The position numbers and the translations under genes are program-made. This document shows, piece by piece, positions 19,079 through 30,055 of a DNA stretch of 64,000 nucleotides. The number at the start of each line of letters is the position of its first letter. Within the stretch, counting starts at the first letter, position 1. Origin of the DNA: an uncultured Anaeroplasmataceae bacterium (GTDB lineage Bacteria > Bacillota_I > Bacilli_A > Acholeplasmatales > Anaeroplasmataceae); NCBI GenBank assembly GCA_949840955.1, contig CATKXV010000006.1, positions 1 through 64,000 on the forward strand, written 5' to 3'. Below the pieces are notes generated by a model. It worked only from the letters and a program-made list of their open reading frames with translations. It searched no databases and had not been told where the DNA came from.

Positions 19079-20438
19079 ATAGAGTTAGCCAACCCGTATA
19101 AAAATAGTTGAAGCATAAATAGATGAGGATTATTCCTAAAAGAAGGAACATACGAACGAAATTGGGCTTGAAGTGAACATATTGATTCGCAAAAAATAAT
19201 AGCAGACTGAATTTTAAAATATTTCCTATGATGATGCTTGTCAAGAATCCGGTTTTTCCATAAATATAGGTTAAAAAGAAAACCAAAAAAAGTGTAATTG
19301 TATAAGAAGCTACAGAACAAAACAGTAGCTTTTTTTCTTGCTTATAGGATTGTAGAATAGATATCAGCAATGGATTAAAATAGGATAGAACATAAAATAT
19401 AGCCATTTTTTCTACAATGGCAGCAGCACTAGCATCATTGTACATGAATTGTAGGGTTTCCTTGGCATAAAATAAGGAAATAACCATATTGGATGCAGCA
19501 ATAATTGCTGCCAAAAAGAAAGCCTTAGATAAAATAGATTGGAGTTCCTTTTTTCCTTGATTTTTTGTTATTTTAGGGAAGGTATATTTGGCTATGCTTA
19601 ATATCCCAAATTGTGCAAAAAGAAGTAAAGGAACAGCATAGGAGCTTACCTTAGTGTAGTATAGGGTTGCCTCATAGATACTATAGCCATGAAGCCCCAT
19701 GGCATAATAAAAGATGAGGGGCTCTAAATAGCCTGTTATTGTTACTGCAAGCTGGTCTAGGGTTAAAGGAAATGCCTGCTTTAGTATGTTTTTTTCATAT
19801 CCCTTTGTATCAATTGCACGATAACTAAAGCGATGCTTTTTCTTTACCTTGAAAAACAAATAGGTAAAGGATACAACCTCAGAGAGCATTAAGGCGAAAA
19901 AGCACATGAAAATTTTTACCTCAAGACTATATTTAGCAAAAATAAATAGCATGGAAAAGGTAAGGCTGAATTTTGCTATTTGCTCATATAAATTAGAAAA
20001 ATATGGAATTTTAAAGTTATTATTGGCTTCTAAATAGCCTTTAAAAAGACCAGATGTATTGGATAAATAGATTAAAGGAATACAAATCAGCAGAGGATAA
20101 TATATAAAGCTGTTTTGATAAATTACCTTGTATAACGGGAAAGAAAACAATAAGAAAATCGAAATGATAGAAGAGGAGATAAATGTAATTCTAAACGCAG
20201 ATTTCAGTATGGTTTTAGAATTATTTAATTTTGCGGCGATATTTTGATTCACTACGGTAGATATGGATAAGGAGGATAAGCAAAGAACAAGACTAAGGGT
20301 AGGGAAAACAAAGGACATAATTCTCATTCCTTCTATAGTCAATATTCGAGTTAATAAAATCTTATAGATTAAACCTAAAACCTTAATCGTTGTTCCCACA
20401 ATTAGAATAACTTCGATATTTGTTAGCTTTTTTTTCAT
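18981..20438 (-). CDS. polysaccharide/lipid flippase (SpoVB/MurJ-like, MATE-fold)
   Basis: About 12-14 TM segments, Polysacc_synt-type N-terminus. Confidence 0.75.
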   Translation of the reverse strand: MKKKLTNIEVILIVGTTIKVLGLIYKILLTRILTIEGMRIMSFVFPTLSLVLCLSSLSISTVVNQNIAAKLNNSKTILKSAFRITFISSSIISIFLLFSFPLYKVIYQNSFIYYPLLICIPLIYLSNTSGLFKGYLEANNNFKIPYFSNLYEQIAKFSLTFSMLFIFAKYSLEVKIFMCFFALMLSEVVSFTYLFFKVKKKHRFSYRAIDTKGYEKNILKQAFPLTLDQLAVTITGYLEPLIFYYAMGLHGYSIYEATLYYTKVSSYAVPLLLFAQFGILSIAKYTFPKITKNQGKKELQSILSKAFFLAAIIAASNMVISLFYAKETLQFMYNDASAAAIVEKMAIFYVLSYFNPLLISILQSYKQEKKLLFCSVASYTITLFLVFFLTYIYGKTGFLTSIIIGNILKFSLLLFFANQYVHFKPNFVRMFLLLGIILIYLCFNYFYTGWLTLFISTLVCALLALGLFYFLYRNNKTYSYIKMHK

Positions 20439-20502
20439 TTCATCAACCTTTTTTTTATAATTCTATGATATAATAGAGTATATGTGTAGGAGGTTTTAAA
20501 TT

Positions 20503-21024
20503 ATGAATTTAAAAGATTATGTAGCTACGATAAAAGATTATCCAAAGGAGGGTATTCTGTTTAGAGATATTACTCCATTGATGAAAGATGGAAAAGCCTA
20601 TCGCTTTTCCGTTGATTTAATAACAGAATTTGCTAAAAGTAAGGGGGCAACGATGATTGTTGGACCTGAGGCTCGTGGGTTTATTTTTGGCTGTCCTGTA
20701 GCAACCAATCTTGGAATTGGTTTTGCTCCAATAAGGAAGCCTGGAAAGCTTCCAAGAAAAACATTAAATGAGGCTTATGATTTAGAATATGGGTCTAATA
20801 CGCTTTGTATTCATGAGGATGCCTTGAAAAAGGGAGATAAGGTTGTAATTATTGATGATTTGCTTGCCACAGGAGGAACGGTAAAGGCTACAATCCATCT
20901 TTGTGAGCGTTTAGGTGCAACTGTTGTTGGGATTGCTTGTTTAATTGAGCTAGTAGACCTAAAGGGAAGAGATTTATTACAAGGGTATGATGTTTTATCC
21001 TTAATGCAATACGAGGAAAAATAG
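20503..21024 (+). CDS. apt: adenine phosphoribosyltransferase
   Basis: [31 protein letters not shown]. Confidence 0.97.
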   Translation: MNLKDYVATIKDYPKEGILFRDITPLMKDGKAYRFSVDLITEFAKSKGATMIVGPEARGFIFGCPVATNLGIGFAPIRKPGKLPRKTLNEAYDLEYGSNTLCIHEDALKKGDKVVIIDDLLATGGTVKATIHLCERLGATVVGIACLIELVDLKGRDLLQGYDVLSLMQYEEK

Positions 21025-21055
21025 GCTCTTTTTGTAAAGTATAGGAGGTGAAATA

Positions 21056-23224
21056 ATGCAAGTATCTTATGATGATTTATATCAAATAACAAGTCAATAT
21101 ATCCATGGGACAAATCATCAGGAGCTTATAAAAAAAGCTTATGATTTGGCTAATGAGCTTCATAAAAATCAGCACAGACAGACAGGAGAGCCTTACATTA
21201 TTCATCCTCTCAATGTTGCGATTATATTAGCAGAGCTTCATGCAGGACCAGCAACGATATGTGCAGGGCTATTGCATGATACAGTAGAAGACACATTTGA
21301 AACAGCAGAGGATTTAGAAAAAAGCTTTGGGGAGGATATTGCGTCCATTGTAGAGGGGGTAACTAAAATTTCTCAAATGAAATTTGCAACCCTAGAGCAA
21401 AAGCAGGCAGAAAATCATCAGCATATGCTTATTGCTATGGCTAAGGATATTCGTGTCATTATTGTTAAGCTTGCTGATCGTCTTCATAATATACGAACGT
21501 TAGGTGCCCTTCCTCAGGAAAAACAAAAACGAATTGCGAATGAGACTTTAGAAATCTATGCTCCTTTAGCTCATAAATTAGGTATGTTCCAGATTAAGGC
21601 AGAGCTAGAGGATACAGCACTGAAATATGTTGAGCCAATTTGGCATGCAAAGATTATTTCTCAAATTAAAAGCAATTCCTCTGTACGATTGAATAGCATT
21701 GATCATACAATTGATGAAATTAAGGACTATCTTGCTCCTCAGCAAATTCCTCATTTTGAGATTAAGGGGAGAATCAAAAACACCTATAGTATATATAAAA
21801 AAATGATCAATCAAAATAAGGCATTTGAGGATATTTATGATATACTGGCGATACGTATTATCGTAAATACGATTGGAGAATGCTACCAAGTTTTAGGTAT
21901 TATCCATGCTCACTATACACCTGTACCGAAAAGATTTAAGGATTATATTGCGGTACCTAAGCCCAATATGTATCAATCTCTTCATACGACAGTAATAAGT
22001 AATGAGGGGCTGATTTTTGAGGTGCAGATTCGTACTGAAGAAATGGATAGAGTCGCTGAGCTAGGTGTTGCAGCACACTGGGCATATAAAGAAAATGTGG
22101 AATACTCTAAGGAAAAAGAGCAATTTGAAATTGCATCTAAGCTGAAATGGTATAAGGATCTTTTAGAATATTCGAATGAGGATAAGCAAGCAGAGGCTAA
22201 GGAATTTGTTGAATCCATCAAGGAAGATATCTTAACCTCCAATGTTTATGTATATACGCCTACAGGAGAGGTTATTGCCTTAGCTAAGGGAGCTACCCCC
22301 TTAGATTTTGCCTATAAGATTCATACCAACATTGGAAATAAAACGGTTGGAGCTCTTGTAAATCAAAAGATTGTGCCTTTAGATTATGAGCTTCAAAATG
22401 GAGATATCATATCGATAAAGACAAGTAAAAATTCCTTTGGACCATCAGAAAACTGGTTGAAAATAGCGAAAACCTCTCATGCGAAGCATAAGATCAAAAG
22501 CTTTTTAAATAAACAAAATCGAGATGTTTTAGAGGCCAATGGGAAATCCAGCCTAGAAGAGGATTTTCGAATCAATAAAATAAACTTTGAATTGGATGAT
22601 GCCTTCGTCGAAGCTCAGTTTTCCAAGAATAATATTCATTCCATTGAGGATTTATATTATGAAATTGGCAAAGGCAATTTATCTACTAAAACAGTAATCA
22701 ATCGACTTACAGATAAGAATGTCCATGCTGAGAGCCTTGTTAAGCAAATGGAGCGGTCTAAGAAGATTCTTACAACGAATTCTGAAACAGGAGTTGTTGT
22801 AGAGGGATTAAGCAATCCTCAATTAAAGCTTGGAAGCTGCTGTAATCCGATTCCAGGAGATCCCATTATGGGATATGTCACTAAGGGCTATGGCATTGTC
22901 ATTCATCATCAAAACTGTAAAAATGCTTCCTCCTTTGCGAAGGAACGATTGATTCATTTGGATTGGGCTACAAATCCCAATCGGAAATATCCTGTATGCA
23001 TTAAAATCACAGCGGTAACACATTCAAATCTTTTAGTGGAAATTATGAATGTGGTTTCTGCAAATGGACTTTCTATTCTAGCAATTAATGCAAACAATAA
23101 TCAAAATTTACAAACGATTGTTAAGCTTAAGGTGTTAACCTCAAGCTTAATGGATTTAGAAAAAATGATTGTGAACATGAAAAAAATAAGATATATTGAT
23201 CACATAGAAAGAGATAACCTATGA
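21056..23224 (+). CDS. relA: RelA/SpoT bifunctional (p)ppGpp synthetase/hydrolase
   Basis: HD domain LLHDTVEDT, synthetase KPNMYQSLHTTV, TGS and ACT domains. Confidence 0.96.
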   Translation: MQVSYDDLYQITSQYIHGTNHQELIKKAYDLANELHKNQHRQTGEPYIIHPLNVAIILAELHAGPATICAGLLHDTVEDTFETAEDLEKSFGEDIASIVEGVTKISQMKFATLEQKQAENHQHMLIAMAKDIRVIIVKLADRLHNIRTLGALPQEKQKRIANETLEIYAPLAHKLGMFQIKAELEDTALKYVEPIWHAKIISQIKSNSSVRLNSIDHTIDEIKDYLAPQQIPHFEIKGRIKNTYSIYKKMINQNKAFEDIYDILAIRIIVNTIGECYQVLGIIHAHYTPVPKRFKDYIAVPKPNMYQSLHTTVISNEGLIFEVQIRTEEMDRVAELGVAAHWAYKENVEYSKEKEQFEIASKLKWYKDLLEYSNEDKQAEAKEFVESIKEDILTSNVYVYTPTGEVIALAKGATPLDFAYKIHTNIGNKTVGALVNQKIVPLDYELQNGDIISIKTSKNSFGPSENWLKIAKTSHAKHKIKSFLNKQNRDVLEANGKSSLEEDFRINKINFELDDAFVEAQFSKNNIHSIEDLYYEIGKGNLSTKTVINRLTDKNVHAESLVKQMERSKKILTTNSETGVVVEGLSNPQLKLGSCCNPIPGDPIMGYVTKGYGIVIHHQNCKNASSFAKERLIHLDWATNPNRKYPVCIKITAVTHSNLLVEIMNVVSANGLSILAINANNNQNLQTIVKLKVLTSSLMDLEKMIVNMKKIRYIDHIERDNL

Positions 23225-23670
23225 GAATTGTTGTACAAAGAGCTAAAACTGCCAAATGTATTGTTCATAATGAAATTATAGGCCAAATCGACCATGGATA
23301 TATGCTCCTTGTCGGATTTACCCATACGGATACAATGGACCAAATTCGTCATTTAGCGAAGAAGGTCATTGGATTAAGAATTTTTGAGGATGAGATGGGT
23401 AAACTAAATAGGAGTATTCTTGATGTTCATGGAGAGATTCTGGCAATTTCTCAGTTTACGTTATATGCTGATTCAAAAAAAGGAAATCGTCCTAGCTTTG
23501 TAGATGCAATGCAGTTTGATAAGGCAAAACAATGCTTTTTGCAGTTTGTTGATGAGCTGAAATCCTATGGAATTCCTGTGGAAACAGGTGAATTTGGTGC
23601 AGATATGCAAATTGCTTTTACGAATGTTGGCCCTACTACGATTCTTTTAGATAGCAAGGAGCTTATGTAA
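23221..23670 (+). CDS. dtd: D-aminoacyl-tRNA deacylase
   Basis: MRIVVQRAKTAKC; SQFTLYADSKKGNRPSF; GPTTILLDS. Confidence 0.95.
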   Translation: MRIVVQRAKTAKCIVHNEIIGQIDHGYMLLVGFTHTDTMDQIRHLAKKVIGLRIFEDEMGKLNRSILDVHGEILAISQFTLYADSKKGNRPSFVDAMQFDKAKQCFLQFVDELKSYGIPVETGEFGADMQIAFTNVGPTTILLDSKELM

Positions 23671-23681
23671 GGAGTGTTTTT

Positions 23682-25376
23682 ATGAAACCATTTATATTTA
23701 ACCAGCAAGAATATACGGATTTAAATTCCTTAGGCTTAGCCTTTGTAGACCAATTGGATTTGGCTTTACAATGTATAAAGGAAAAACCGTTTTTAAAGTT
23801 TTTTAAAAAATTTAAGAATCATAAAAGACAAATAAAACATATTTTTTATCAAAGTAAATATTTGCAGAGTGCCTTAAGTATGCTGATTTATGAAATGACA
23901 GAGGAGCATATCTTATATATTGGGCATCGGAAATATGAAAATTATAAGGATTGCTTAAAGGAAATCAGAACCAATCCAGCCTTACCTTATTTTGTAGAGG
24001 ATCATGGCTTTACGAATACGATACTTCCAGATGTAGAGGATGAAAAGCTTAAGGCAGATCTTAAGGCAGTAGAGGATAATTATACAGATGAGCTTGGATT
24101 CATTTATATAGAGGGGTATGTTCAAATGGATTCTACGGAGCCTTTAGATGATAGAATTAAAAAACTTCCTAAAGCCCAAGATCCTTTTAAGGAGGCATAT
24201 GAGCTCTTTGCCTTACCAGAAATTCAAAGAGCTTTGGCTTATAAATATAGTCTAAAGGAGGTATTGGATTTTCGGAAGAAAAAATGTCCTTTATTTTCCT
24301 GTCTTCTTATGGTTCAGGATGAACTAGAAAATCCCTTATCTATTTTAGAGAATTCCTTTTATCATAGTATGCTTCATACCTATAAAAAATGGAAGTATAA
24401 GGGAAAGGAAGCCAAGACCTTATACAAGAAGCTTAAGGCTTTAAAGGGGAAGTTTAAAAAATATTCTAAGCTTTCCTATGCTTCTAAGCTTTTGCTGGAG
24501 GAACAGCTTTATCAGCTTTATCTCACTTGGGTAACCCTGTATCGCTTAGAAAAAATCATTATCCAGGATGAAGCTTTACAGCCTACAATCCCATATTGTA
24601 GTACCTTTGTTTCAAAGCAGCTTATGGAGGAGCATTCGTATGTGCCTGATGAAATACCGAATCCAGAAGAGCCTGTATTACCTCTAGAGTATGATTTGAA
24701 TCGGTTTTATAAATCTCTTAAAACTCATCGAAACTTTTCTATATGGACGATTGTCATAGCAATGGTTTCAGTTCTATTTTATATTTCCTTTGTATTTCTG
24801 GATTCCTTAAGAATTCAAATCGGAGAGCTTTTAGCTCAGGTGATGCAGGTTGAGGCTACAATTCCAGCAACCGGGATTGCCTCTAAAACCAATCTTATGT
24901 TTTTTATAGGTGCTGGACTAGCGCTTCTTATGGCAATCTTTATCTTGTCTATTCGGATGGCTGAAAAAGGAAAATACAAAGGCTTATGCAAATTGGCCTT
25001 TTATAGAAAAAATGAGCATCGGCTTAAGGAAAAAGATAGATTAGAGTATGAAAGGGTAAAACAAAATGAAGCAAAATATGTAAAGCATATTGATCGGTTT
25101 TATCGTTTTTATGGTGGTATTGGCATGGCTAGTCTATCCTTATGTGTGGTTCTTACTGTTTTAGGAATTGTCTATGGCGTTGCACCAATATGGAAGGAAG
25201 ATTGGATAGATACGATAGCTTCCCTACTGAGCACAAGACTATATTTTATCTTTATTGCTCCTGCGGTATGTATGCTTTTATCCTTTGCACGGCATAAAAA
25301 GACAGCTTGGTCTTGCATTTTCACCCAATGGATTAGTATTCTTTTGGCTATTGGAACCCTATTTATTCCATTGTAG
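23682..25376 (+). CDS. uncharacterised protein with about 4 C-terminal-half TM segments
   Basis: Long ORF with RBS; no family recognised. Confidence 0.6.
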   Translation: MKPFIFNQQEYTDLNSLGLAFVDQLDLALQCIKEKPFLKFFKKFKNHKRQIKHIFYQSKYLQSALSMLIYEMTEEHILYIGHRKYENYKDCLKEIRTNPALPYFVEDHGFTNTILPDVEDEKLKADLKAVEDNYTDELGFIYIEGYVQMDSTEPLDDRIKKLPKAQDPFKEAYELFALPEIQRALAYKYSLKEVLDFRKKKCPLFSCLLMVQDELENPLSILENSFYHSMLHTYKKWKYKGKEAKTLYKKLKALKGKFKKYSKLSYASKLLLEEQLYQLYLTWVTLYRLEKIIIQDEALQPTIPYCSTFVSKQLMEEHSYVPDEIPNPEEPVLPLEYDLNRFYKSLKTHRNFSIWTIVIAMVSVLFYISFVFLDSLRIQIGELLAQVMQVEATIPATGIASKTNLMFFIGAGLALLMAIFILSIRMAEKGKYKGLCKLAFYRKNEHRLKEKDRLEYERVKQNEAKYVKHIDRFYRFYGGIGMASLSLCVVLTVLGIVYGVAPIWKEDWIDTIASLLSTRLYFIFIAPAVCMLLSFARHKKTAWSCIFTQWISILLAIGTLFIPL

Positions 25377-25386
25377 GTGAAAAGCT

Positions 25387-26691
25387 ATGAAGTTGTTTAT
25401 GCAAAGCCTTGGTTGTGCTAAAAACCAGGTAGATAGTGAAATGCTTTTAGGCGTTTTAAAGGAAAATATTACGTTAGTTCAGGAGCCAGAGGAGGCGGAG
25501 CTGCTTCTGTTAAATACTTGTGCTTTTATTGAGCCCGCTCGTAAGGAGGCTATTGATACGATTTTCGAGCTTGCAGAAATCAAAAGGAGTACTCGAGCTA
25601 AGCTGGTGGTATGTGGGTGTCTTCCACAACGATATAAAAGTGAAATCCAAGGGCTTATTCCTGAGGTGGATCGCTTTATTTCTATAGATGAATATGGAAG
25701 ATTTGGAGAAATCATCAATCAAGTTATCCGTTCTAATTATTCATTTCAAATGAAAATGAATCCCTTAAATCGTATTTACTCCACTCCAGATTATATGCGA
25801 TATGTAAAGATTTCTGAAGGCTGTATGAATCGTTGTGCCTTTTGTGCAATCCCTTTGATTCGTGGAAATCTAAAGAGTAGAACGATTGAGGATATTACCT
25901 TAGAGGTGGAAAATGAAGTAAAATCTGGGGTATATGAAATAAATTTAGTTGCACAGGATACAACAAAGTATGGCTATGACCTATACCATAAGCATGCCTT
26001 ACTTGATCTTTTAAAGAGTCTTACAGCGATAGAAGGAGATTTTAAAATAAGGCTTTTATATCTGTACCCTGAGCTGGTTACAGATGAGCTGATTGAGTTT
26101 ATTAAGCTTCAGCCAAAGATGATGAAATACTTTGATATACCTATACAGCATAGTGAGGATAAGCTGTTAAAGGCAATGCTTAGACGAAGCAATAAAAGCA
26201 TGATTGTTGAGCTTTTTCATAAAATTAAAAGAGAAATTCCTTCTGCGACATTAAGAACGACGCTTATGGTTGGTTTTCCGTATGAAGAAGAGTCTGATGT
26301 AGACCATATGATTGACTTTATTCAGGATATCCAATTTGATCATATGGGAGCCTTTACCTTCTCTTTAGAGGAGAACACTCCTGCTTGTCGATATCCCAAC
26401 TGTATTGATGAGGCAACAAAGCAGAAGCGATATGAGCGTCTAATGGAGATTCAAAGCCGAATCGCTTATGATTTAAAGCAGAAAAAAATTGGAACTATAC
26501 TTCATGATGCATTTGTGATAGGCTATGATGAGGAAAGCTATATGTATGTAGCACGTTCTGAGGAGTTTGCTCCTGATGAAATAGATGGATGTATTTATGT
26601 TGCTGCCAAACAGGAGCTTTCCTTAGGACAAAGGATAGATGTACGCATCGTTGATGCTGATGAATATACTTTGACAGGAGAACAAATGTAA
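25387..26691 (+). CDS. rimO: ribosomal protein S12 methylthiotransferase RimO
   Basis: SLGCAKNQVDSEMLLG; radical SAM CMNRCAFCAIP; TRAM domain. Confidence 0.95.
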   Translation: MKLFMQSLGCAKNQVDSEMLLGVLKENITLVQEPEEAELLLLNTCAFIEPARKEAIDTIFELAEIKRSTRAKLVVCGCLPQRYKSEIQGLIPEVDRFISIDEYGRFGEIINQVIRSNYSFQMKMNPLNRIYSTPDYMRYVKISEGCMNRCAFCAIPLIRGNLKSRTIEDITLEVENEVKSGVYEINLVAQDTTKYGYDLYHKHALLDLLKSLTAIEGDFKIRLLYLYPELVTDELIEFIKLQPKMMKYFDIPIQHSEDKLLKAMLRRSNKSMIVELFHKIKREIPSATLRTTLMVGFPYEEESDVDHMIDFIQDIQFDHMGAFTFSLEENTPACRYPNCIDEATKQKRYERLMEIQSRIAYDLKQKKIGTILHDAFVIGYDEESYMYVARSEEFAPDEIDGCIYVAAKQELSLGQRIDVRIVDADEYTLTGEQM

Positions 26692-26738
26692 GGAATAATC
26701 GTTATTTTGTAACACATAATAAAAAGGAGAGATGGATT

Positions 26739-27302
26739 TTGAAGTTGAATGTCGTACTGTACCATCCTGAAATACCACAAAACACAGGGAACATTATGCG
26801 AAGCTGTGTTGGCTTTCATGCTAAGCTTCATTTAATTGAGCCGTTAGGCTTTAGCTTAGATGAAAAGCATTTAAAAAGAAGTTCGTTGGATTATTTCCCT
26901 TATCTTGAATATGAGGTATATAAGGATTATGCATCCTTTGTTGAAAAAAACCCGGGTAAATATTATTTTTTTACGAGATATGGTCATAAAAGTCCTAGAG
27001 ATATTCAATTTAAAGAAGCTAATACAGAAAACATATATCTGTTCTTTGGAGCTGAGTCTACAGGGATAGCGTATGATATATTAAAGGATAATTTGGATTC
27101 CTGCTATAGAATCCCTACAACAGATAAGGTGCGTAGCTTAAATTTAAGTAATTGTGCAGCTATCGTTTTATTTTTGGCATCCAGTCAGCTTCAGGAGCCA
27201 GAAATTTATCAGGATGAGCCTGAAACCTTTAAGGGGAAAAGCTTTTTAGAGGATTTAGATTTAAATGAAGTAACCAATATACATAAGGAATATAAGAAAT
27301 AG
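26739..27302 (+). CDS. trmL: tRNA (cytidine(34)-2'-O)-methyltransferase TrmL
   Basis: LYHPEIPQNTGNIMRSCVGF; FFGAESTGI; RSLNLSNCAAI. Confidence 0.92.
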   Translation: MKLNVVLYHPEIPQNTGNIMRSCVGFHAKLHLIEPLGFSLDEKHLKRSSLDYFPYLEYEVYKDYASFVEKNPGKYYFFTRYGHKSPRDIQFKEANTENIYLFFGAESTGIAYDILKDNLDSCYRIPTTDKVRSLNLSNCAAIVLFLASSQLQEPEIYQDEPETFKGKSFLEDLDLNEVTNIHKEYKK

Positions 27303-27314
27303 GAAGGTAAATTT

Positions 27315-27614
27315 ATGGAAACAATTGTTATTACTAAGGATAATATGAAGGATGTGATTCAGGAGGGAACCATTCTTCTTGACTTTTGGGCAAGCTGGTG
27401 TGGACCATGTCGTATGCTATCCCCAGTTTTAGAGCAGCTCTCCGAAGAAACCAATATTCCTATTGGTAAAATTAATGTCGATGAGGAGGAAGAACTATCT
27501 GCTGCATTTCAGATTTCTTCCATTCCAGCATTATTTTTACTTAAGGATGGAAAGGTCGTAAAGAAAACGGTTGGATATCAATCCTTAGATCAGCTAAAGG
27601 AATTTGTTAAATGA
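27315..27614 (+). CDS. trxA: thioredoxin
   Basis: WASWCGPCRML. Confidence 0.95.
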   Translation: METIVITKDNMKDVIQEGTILLDFWASWCGPCRMLSPVLEQLSEETNIPIGKINVDEEEELSAAFQISSIPALFLLKDGKVVKKTVGYQSLDQLKEFVK

Positions 27615-28462
27615 TTTACGATACAATTATCGTTGGTAAAGGACCTGCTGGTATAACTGCTGCAATTTATTTGAAACGATATGGACATCATCCATTAGTT
27701 ATTGCAAAGGATGGTGGAGCATTGCAGCGTGTTAAGGAAATAGAGAATTACTATGGAATCCCCTCTATTACAGGACCAGAGCTTTTAGAACAAGGAATTC
27801 ATCAAGCCAAAGCTCTTGATATTCCTATGATAGAAGAGGAGGTTCTTGACATATCCTATGAGGGAGTCTATACCCTGCATACAAATAAGAATCAATATCA
27901 GGCTCAAACCATTATATTGGCCTGTGGTACATCTAGAAATCTTTTTTATAAGGCTAGAGGATTAGATGGTATATCCTATTGTGCAACCTGTGATGGGTTC
28001 TTTTATCGTAAGAAAAAAGTAGCACTTATCGGAAATGGTAGCTATATGGCTCATGAATTATCCGTTTTACATCATATAATCAAGGATATTATGGTATTTA
28101 CAGATGGCCTACCCTTAGAGGTTGAAATCCCAGAGCATATTCCAGTGATTCTTGATAAAATCGATCATGTGCATGGAGAAACAAGGATTACCTCTATAGA
28201 GGCAGGAGGAATCCAGCATGAGGTGGATGGGTGCTTTGTTGCGATTGGAAATGCATCAGGGTTTACTTTAGCAAAGCATTTAGGGATTGCCTTAGACAAT
28301 AAAAATTGCATTATAGTAGATGAGAATTTTATGACAAACCTTGAAGGTCTTTTTTCCTGCGGAGATTCTATTGGAGGCTTACTTCAAATCAGCAAGGCTG
28401 TAGGAGAAGGAGCAAAATGTGCTACAGCTGTATCGAATTATTTAAAAAAGCATAATTTTTAA
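27611..28462 (+). CDS. trxB: thioredoxin reductase-like FAD flavoprotein
   Basis: GKGPAGITAAIYLKR; CATCDGFFY; GLFSCGDSIGG. Confidence 0.88.
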   Translation: MIYDTIIVGKGPAGITAAIYLKRYGHHPLVIAKDGGALQRVKEIENYYGIPSITGPELLEQGIHQAKALDIPMIEEEVLDISYEGVYTLHTNKNQYQAQTIILACGTSRNLFYKARGLDGISYCATCDGFFYRKKKVALIGNGSYMAHELSVLHHIIKDIMVFTDGLPLEVEIPEHIPVILDKIDHVHGETRITSIEAGGIQHEVDGCFVAIGNASGFTLAKHLGIALDNKNCIIVDENFMTNLEGLFSCGDSIGGLLQISKAVGEGAKCATAVSNYLKKHNF

Positions 28463-28498
28463 GGAAGCATCATAGTATTATACTAAGGTGATTCAAAT

Positions 28499-28801
28499 AT
28501 GGTTAATGATCCAACTTTATTTATTGATAGTGTAAGTGATAAAAAGGAAGGCAATGAAAATCAGGACTTCTTTGACAGCAGAAATGTAAAAAGAAAAAAG
28601 GTAGCTCATCATCGACTAGAGGATATAGAGGCAATGCTTTATTATCGTATTCATGTTTTAGCTGAGGTTTATACAAAGCTAGGTACCTATGAAGGAATTG
28701 TAGAAGAGGTAAATGAGCTTGGATTACGATTGCAAATGGATGATGAGGTTAAGCTAATTCCTATTGTAGAAATAGAAGATATTAATATTTTAAAGCTATA
28801 A
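28499..28801 (+). CDS. uncharacterised 100-aa protein
   Basis: ORF following trxB; no family recognised. Confidence 0.5.
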   Translation: MVNDPTLFIDSVSDKKEGNENQDFFDSRNVKRKKVAHHRLEDIEAMLYYRIHVLAEVYTKLGTYEGIVEEVNELGLRLQMDDEVKLIPIVEIEDINILKL

Positions 28802-28807
28802 AATGAT

Positions 28808-28833
28808 CCCGTAAAGGTTTATCCTATTACGGG
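28808..28833 (+). terminator. terminator
   Basis: CCCGTAA...TTACGGG followed by TTATTTTT. Confidence 0.65.
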
Positions 28834-28859
28834 TTATTTTTAATATTCTAAAAAAAAAT

Positions 28860-28886
28860 AAAGCTTCTCCATTCCAAAGAAGCTTT
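28860..28886. terminator. bidirectional terminator
   Basis: AAAGCTTCT..AGAAGCTTT flanked by A/T runs. Confidence 0.65.
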
Positions 28887-28927
28887 ATGTTTTTTTCCTT
28901 TGTTTCAAAGAATTTATTTATCTAGTA

Positions 28928-29959
28928 TTATTTGAATATATCGATAACCAAATCTATATCAAAGGTTTCCTTGCTATAAACCTCTATATTTTGCCTTACT
29001 ATTAGCGTCTTGTTTTGAAAAACTTCTAAAACAGCAAAATCCTTATATAATTTAAAGGTTATGCTTATATCTTCCTTCTCATTCTTTTTTATGGGTATGA
29101 CAATATCATTTGGAATATGGATATAGTAGGATACATCCTTTTTCGTATCATAGACACCCTTTTTAAAAATCGTAACGAAAGAATATTTTGAATTATCATG
29201 TGCAAGAGCCTTATGATGATTCCAATCATTTCCATCATTAATTGTAACAAGAATTAAATTCTTATTTTCCTTAACATAATTTGAAACTAGAATCCTTTTT
29301 GATTTTTTTGTATAGCCCGTTTTCCCCCAAAGAAAATCATTATCATTGGAAACAAGCCGATGCTTATTATGCCAGGTATAATTGGATTCCTTTGTAGAAC
29401 AGCTAAAGGAATGTGCAGAAGCAATGGACACAAAGGCTTTATTTTTAGAAGCATAGGAGCTTAATAAAGCCATATCATATGCCGTTGATAAATTATATTC
29501 CTTTTCATCTAGGCCTGAGGCATTCACAAACACGCTGTTTTTCATTCCTATTTTTTTGGCAGTTTCATTCATTTTTTTAATGAAATCCTTGGAATTATTG
29601 CTGCTTAATGCTGAGGCAGCATCATTTGCAGAGCGAAGCATTAACGCATATAATAGCTCTTTTCTTGTAAGAATTTCATTTTCTTTTAAATATACCTTAG
29701 ATCCTACCTCCGTAGTATCTGCTTTAGTTACCTTGATTTCTTCATTTAAATCATAGTTTTCTATGGCTGTTATAGCTGTCATAATTTTAGCGGTAGAGGC
29801 TACTAAATACTGAGTGTTCATTTGATTTCCCTCTAATACTCGATTCGTTGTAGCCTCTAAAACGATATAGCTTGAGCCTGAATTGGTTATGGCCTTAACA
29901 GGAAAAGAAAATAGTAAAAATCCAAGGATAAGCAAGCTTAGTTTTTTCATTCCAATCAC
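28928..29959 (-). CDS. D-alanyl-D-alanine carboxypeptidase
   Basis: STAK, SAN, KTG penicillin-binding motifs; signal peptide. Confidence 0.93.
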   Translation of the reverse strand: MIGMKKLSLLILGFLLFSFPVKAITNSGSSYIVLEATTNRVLEGNQMNTQYLVASTAKIMTAITAIENYDLNEEIKVTKADTTEVGSKVYLKENEILTRKELLYALMLRSANDAASALSSNNSKDFIKKMNETAKKIGMKNSVFVNASGLDEKEYNLSTAYDMALLSSYASKNKAFVSIASAHSFSCSTKESNYTWHNKHRLVSNDNDFLWGKTGYTKKSKRILVSNYVKENKNLILVTINDGNDWNHHKALAHDNSKYSFVTIFKKGVYDTKKDVSYYIHIPNDIVIPIKKNEKEDISITFKLYKDFAVLEVFQNKTLIVRQNIEVYSKETFDIDLVIDIFK

Positions 29960-30055
29960 CTATAGTAATTTTATGTTTGTTTTGAAAAAGAAGAACATTT
30001 ATTCTTCGTGAAATAATAAGAGCTTAAGCTTTATGAAGAACTAAGCTCTAAGGGT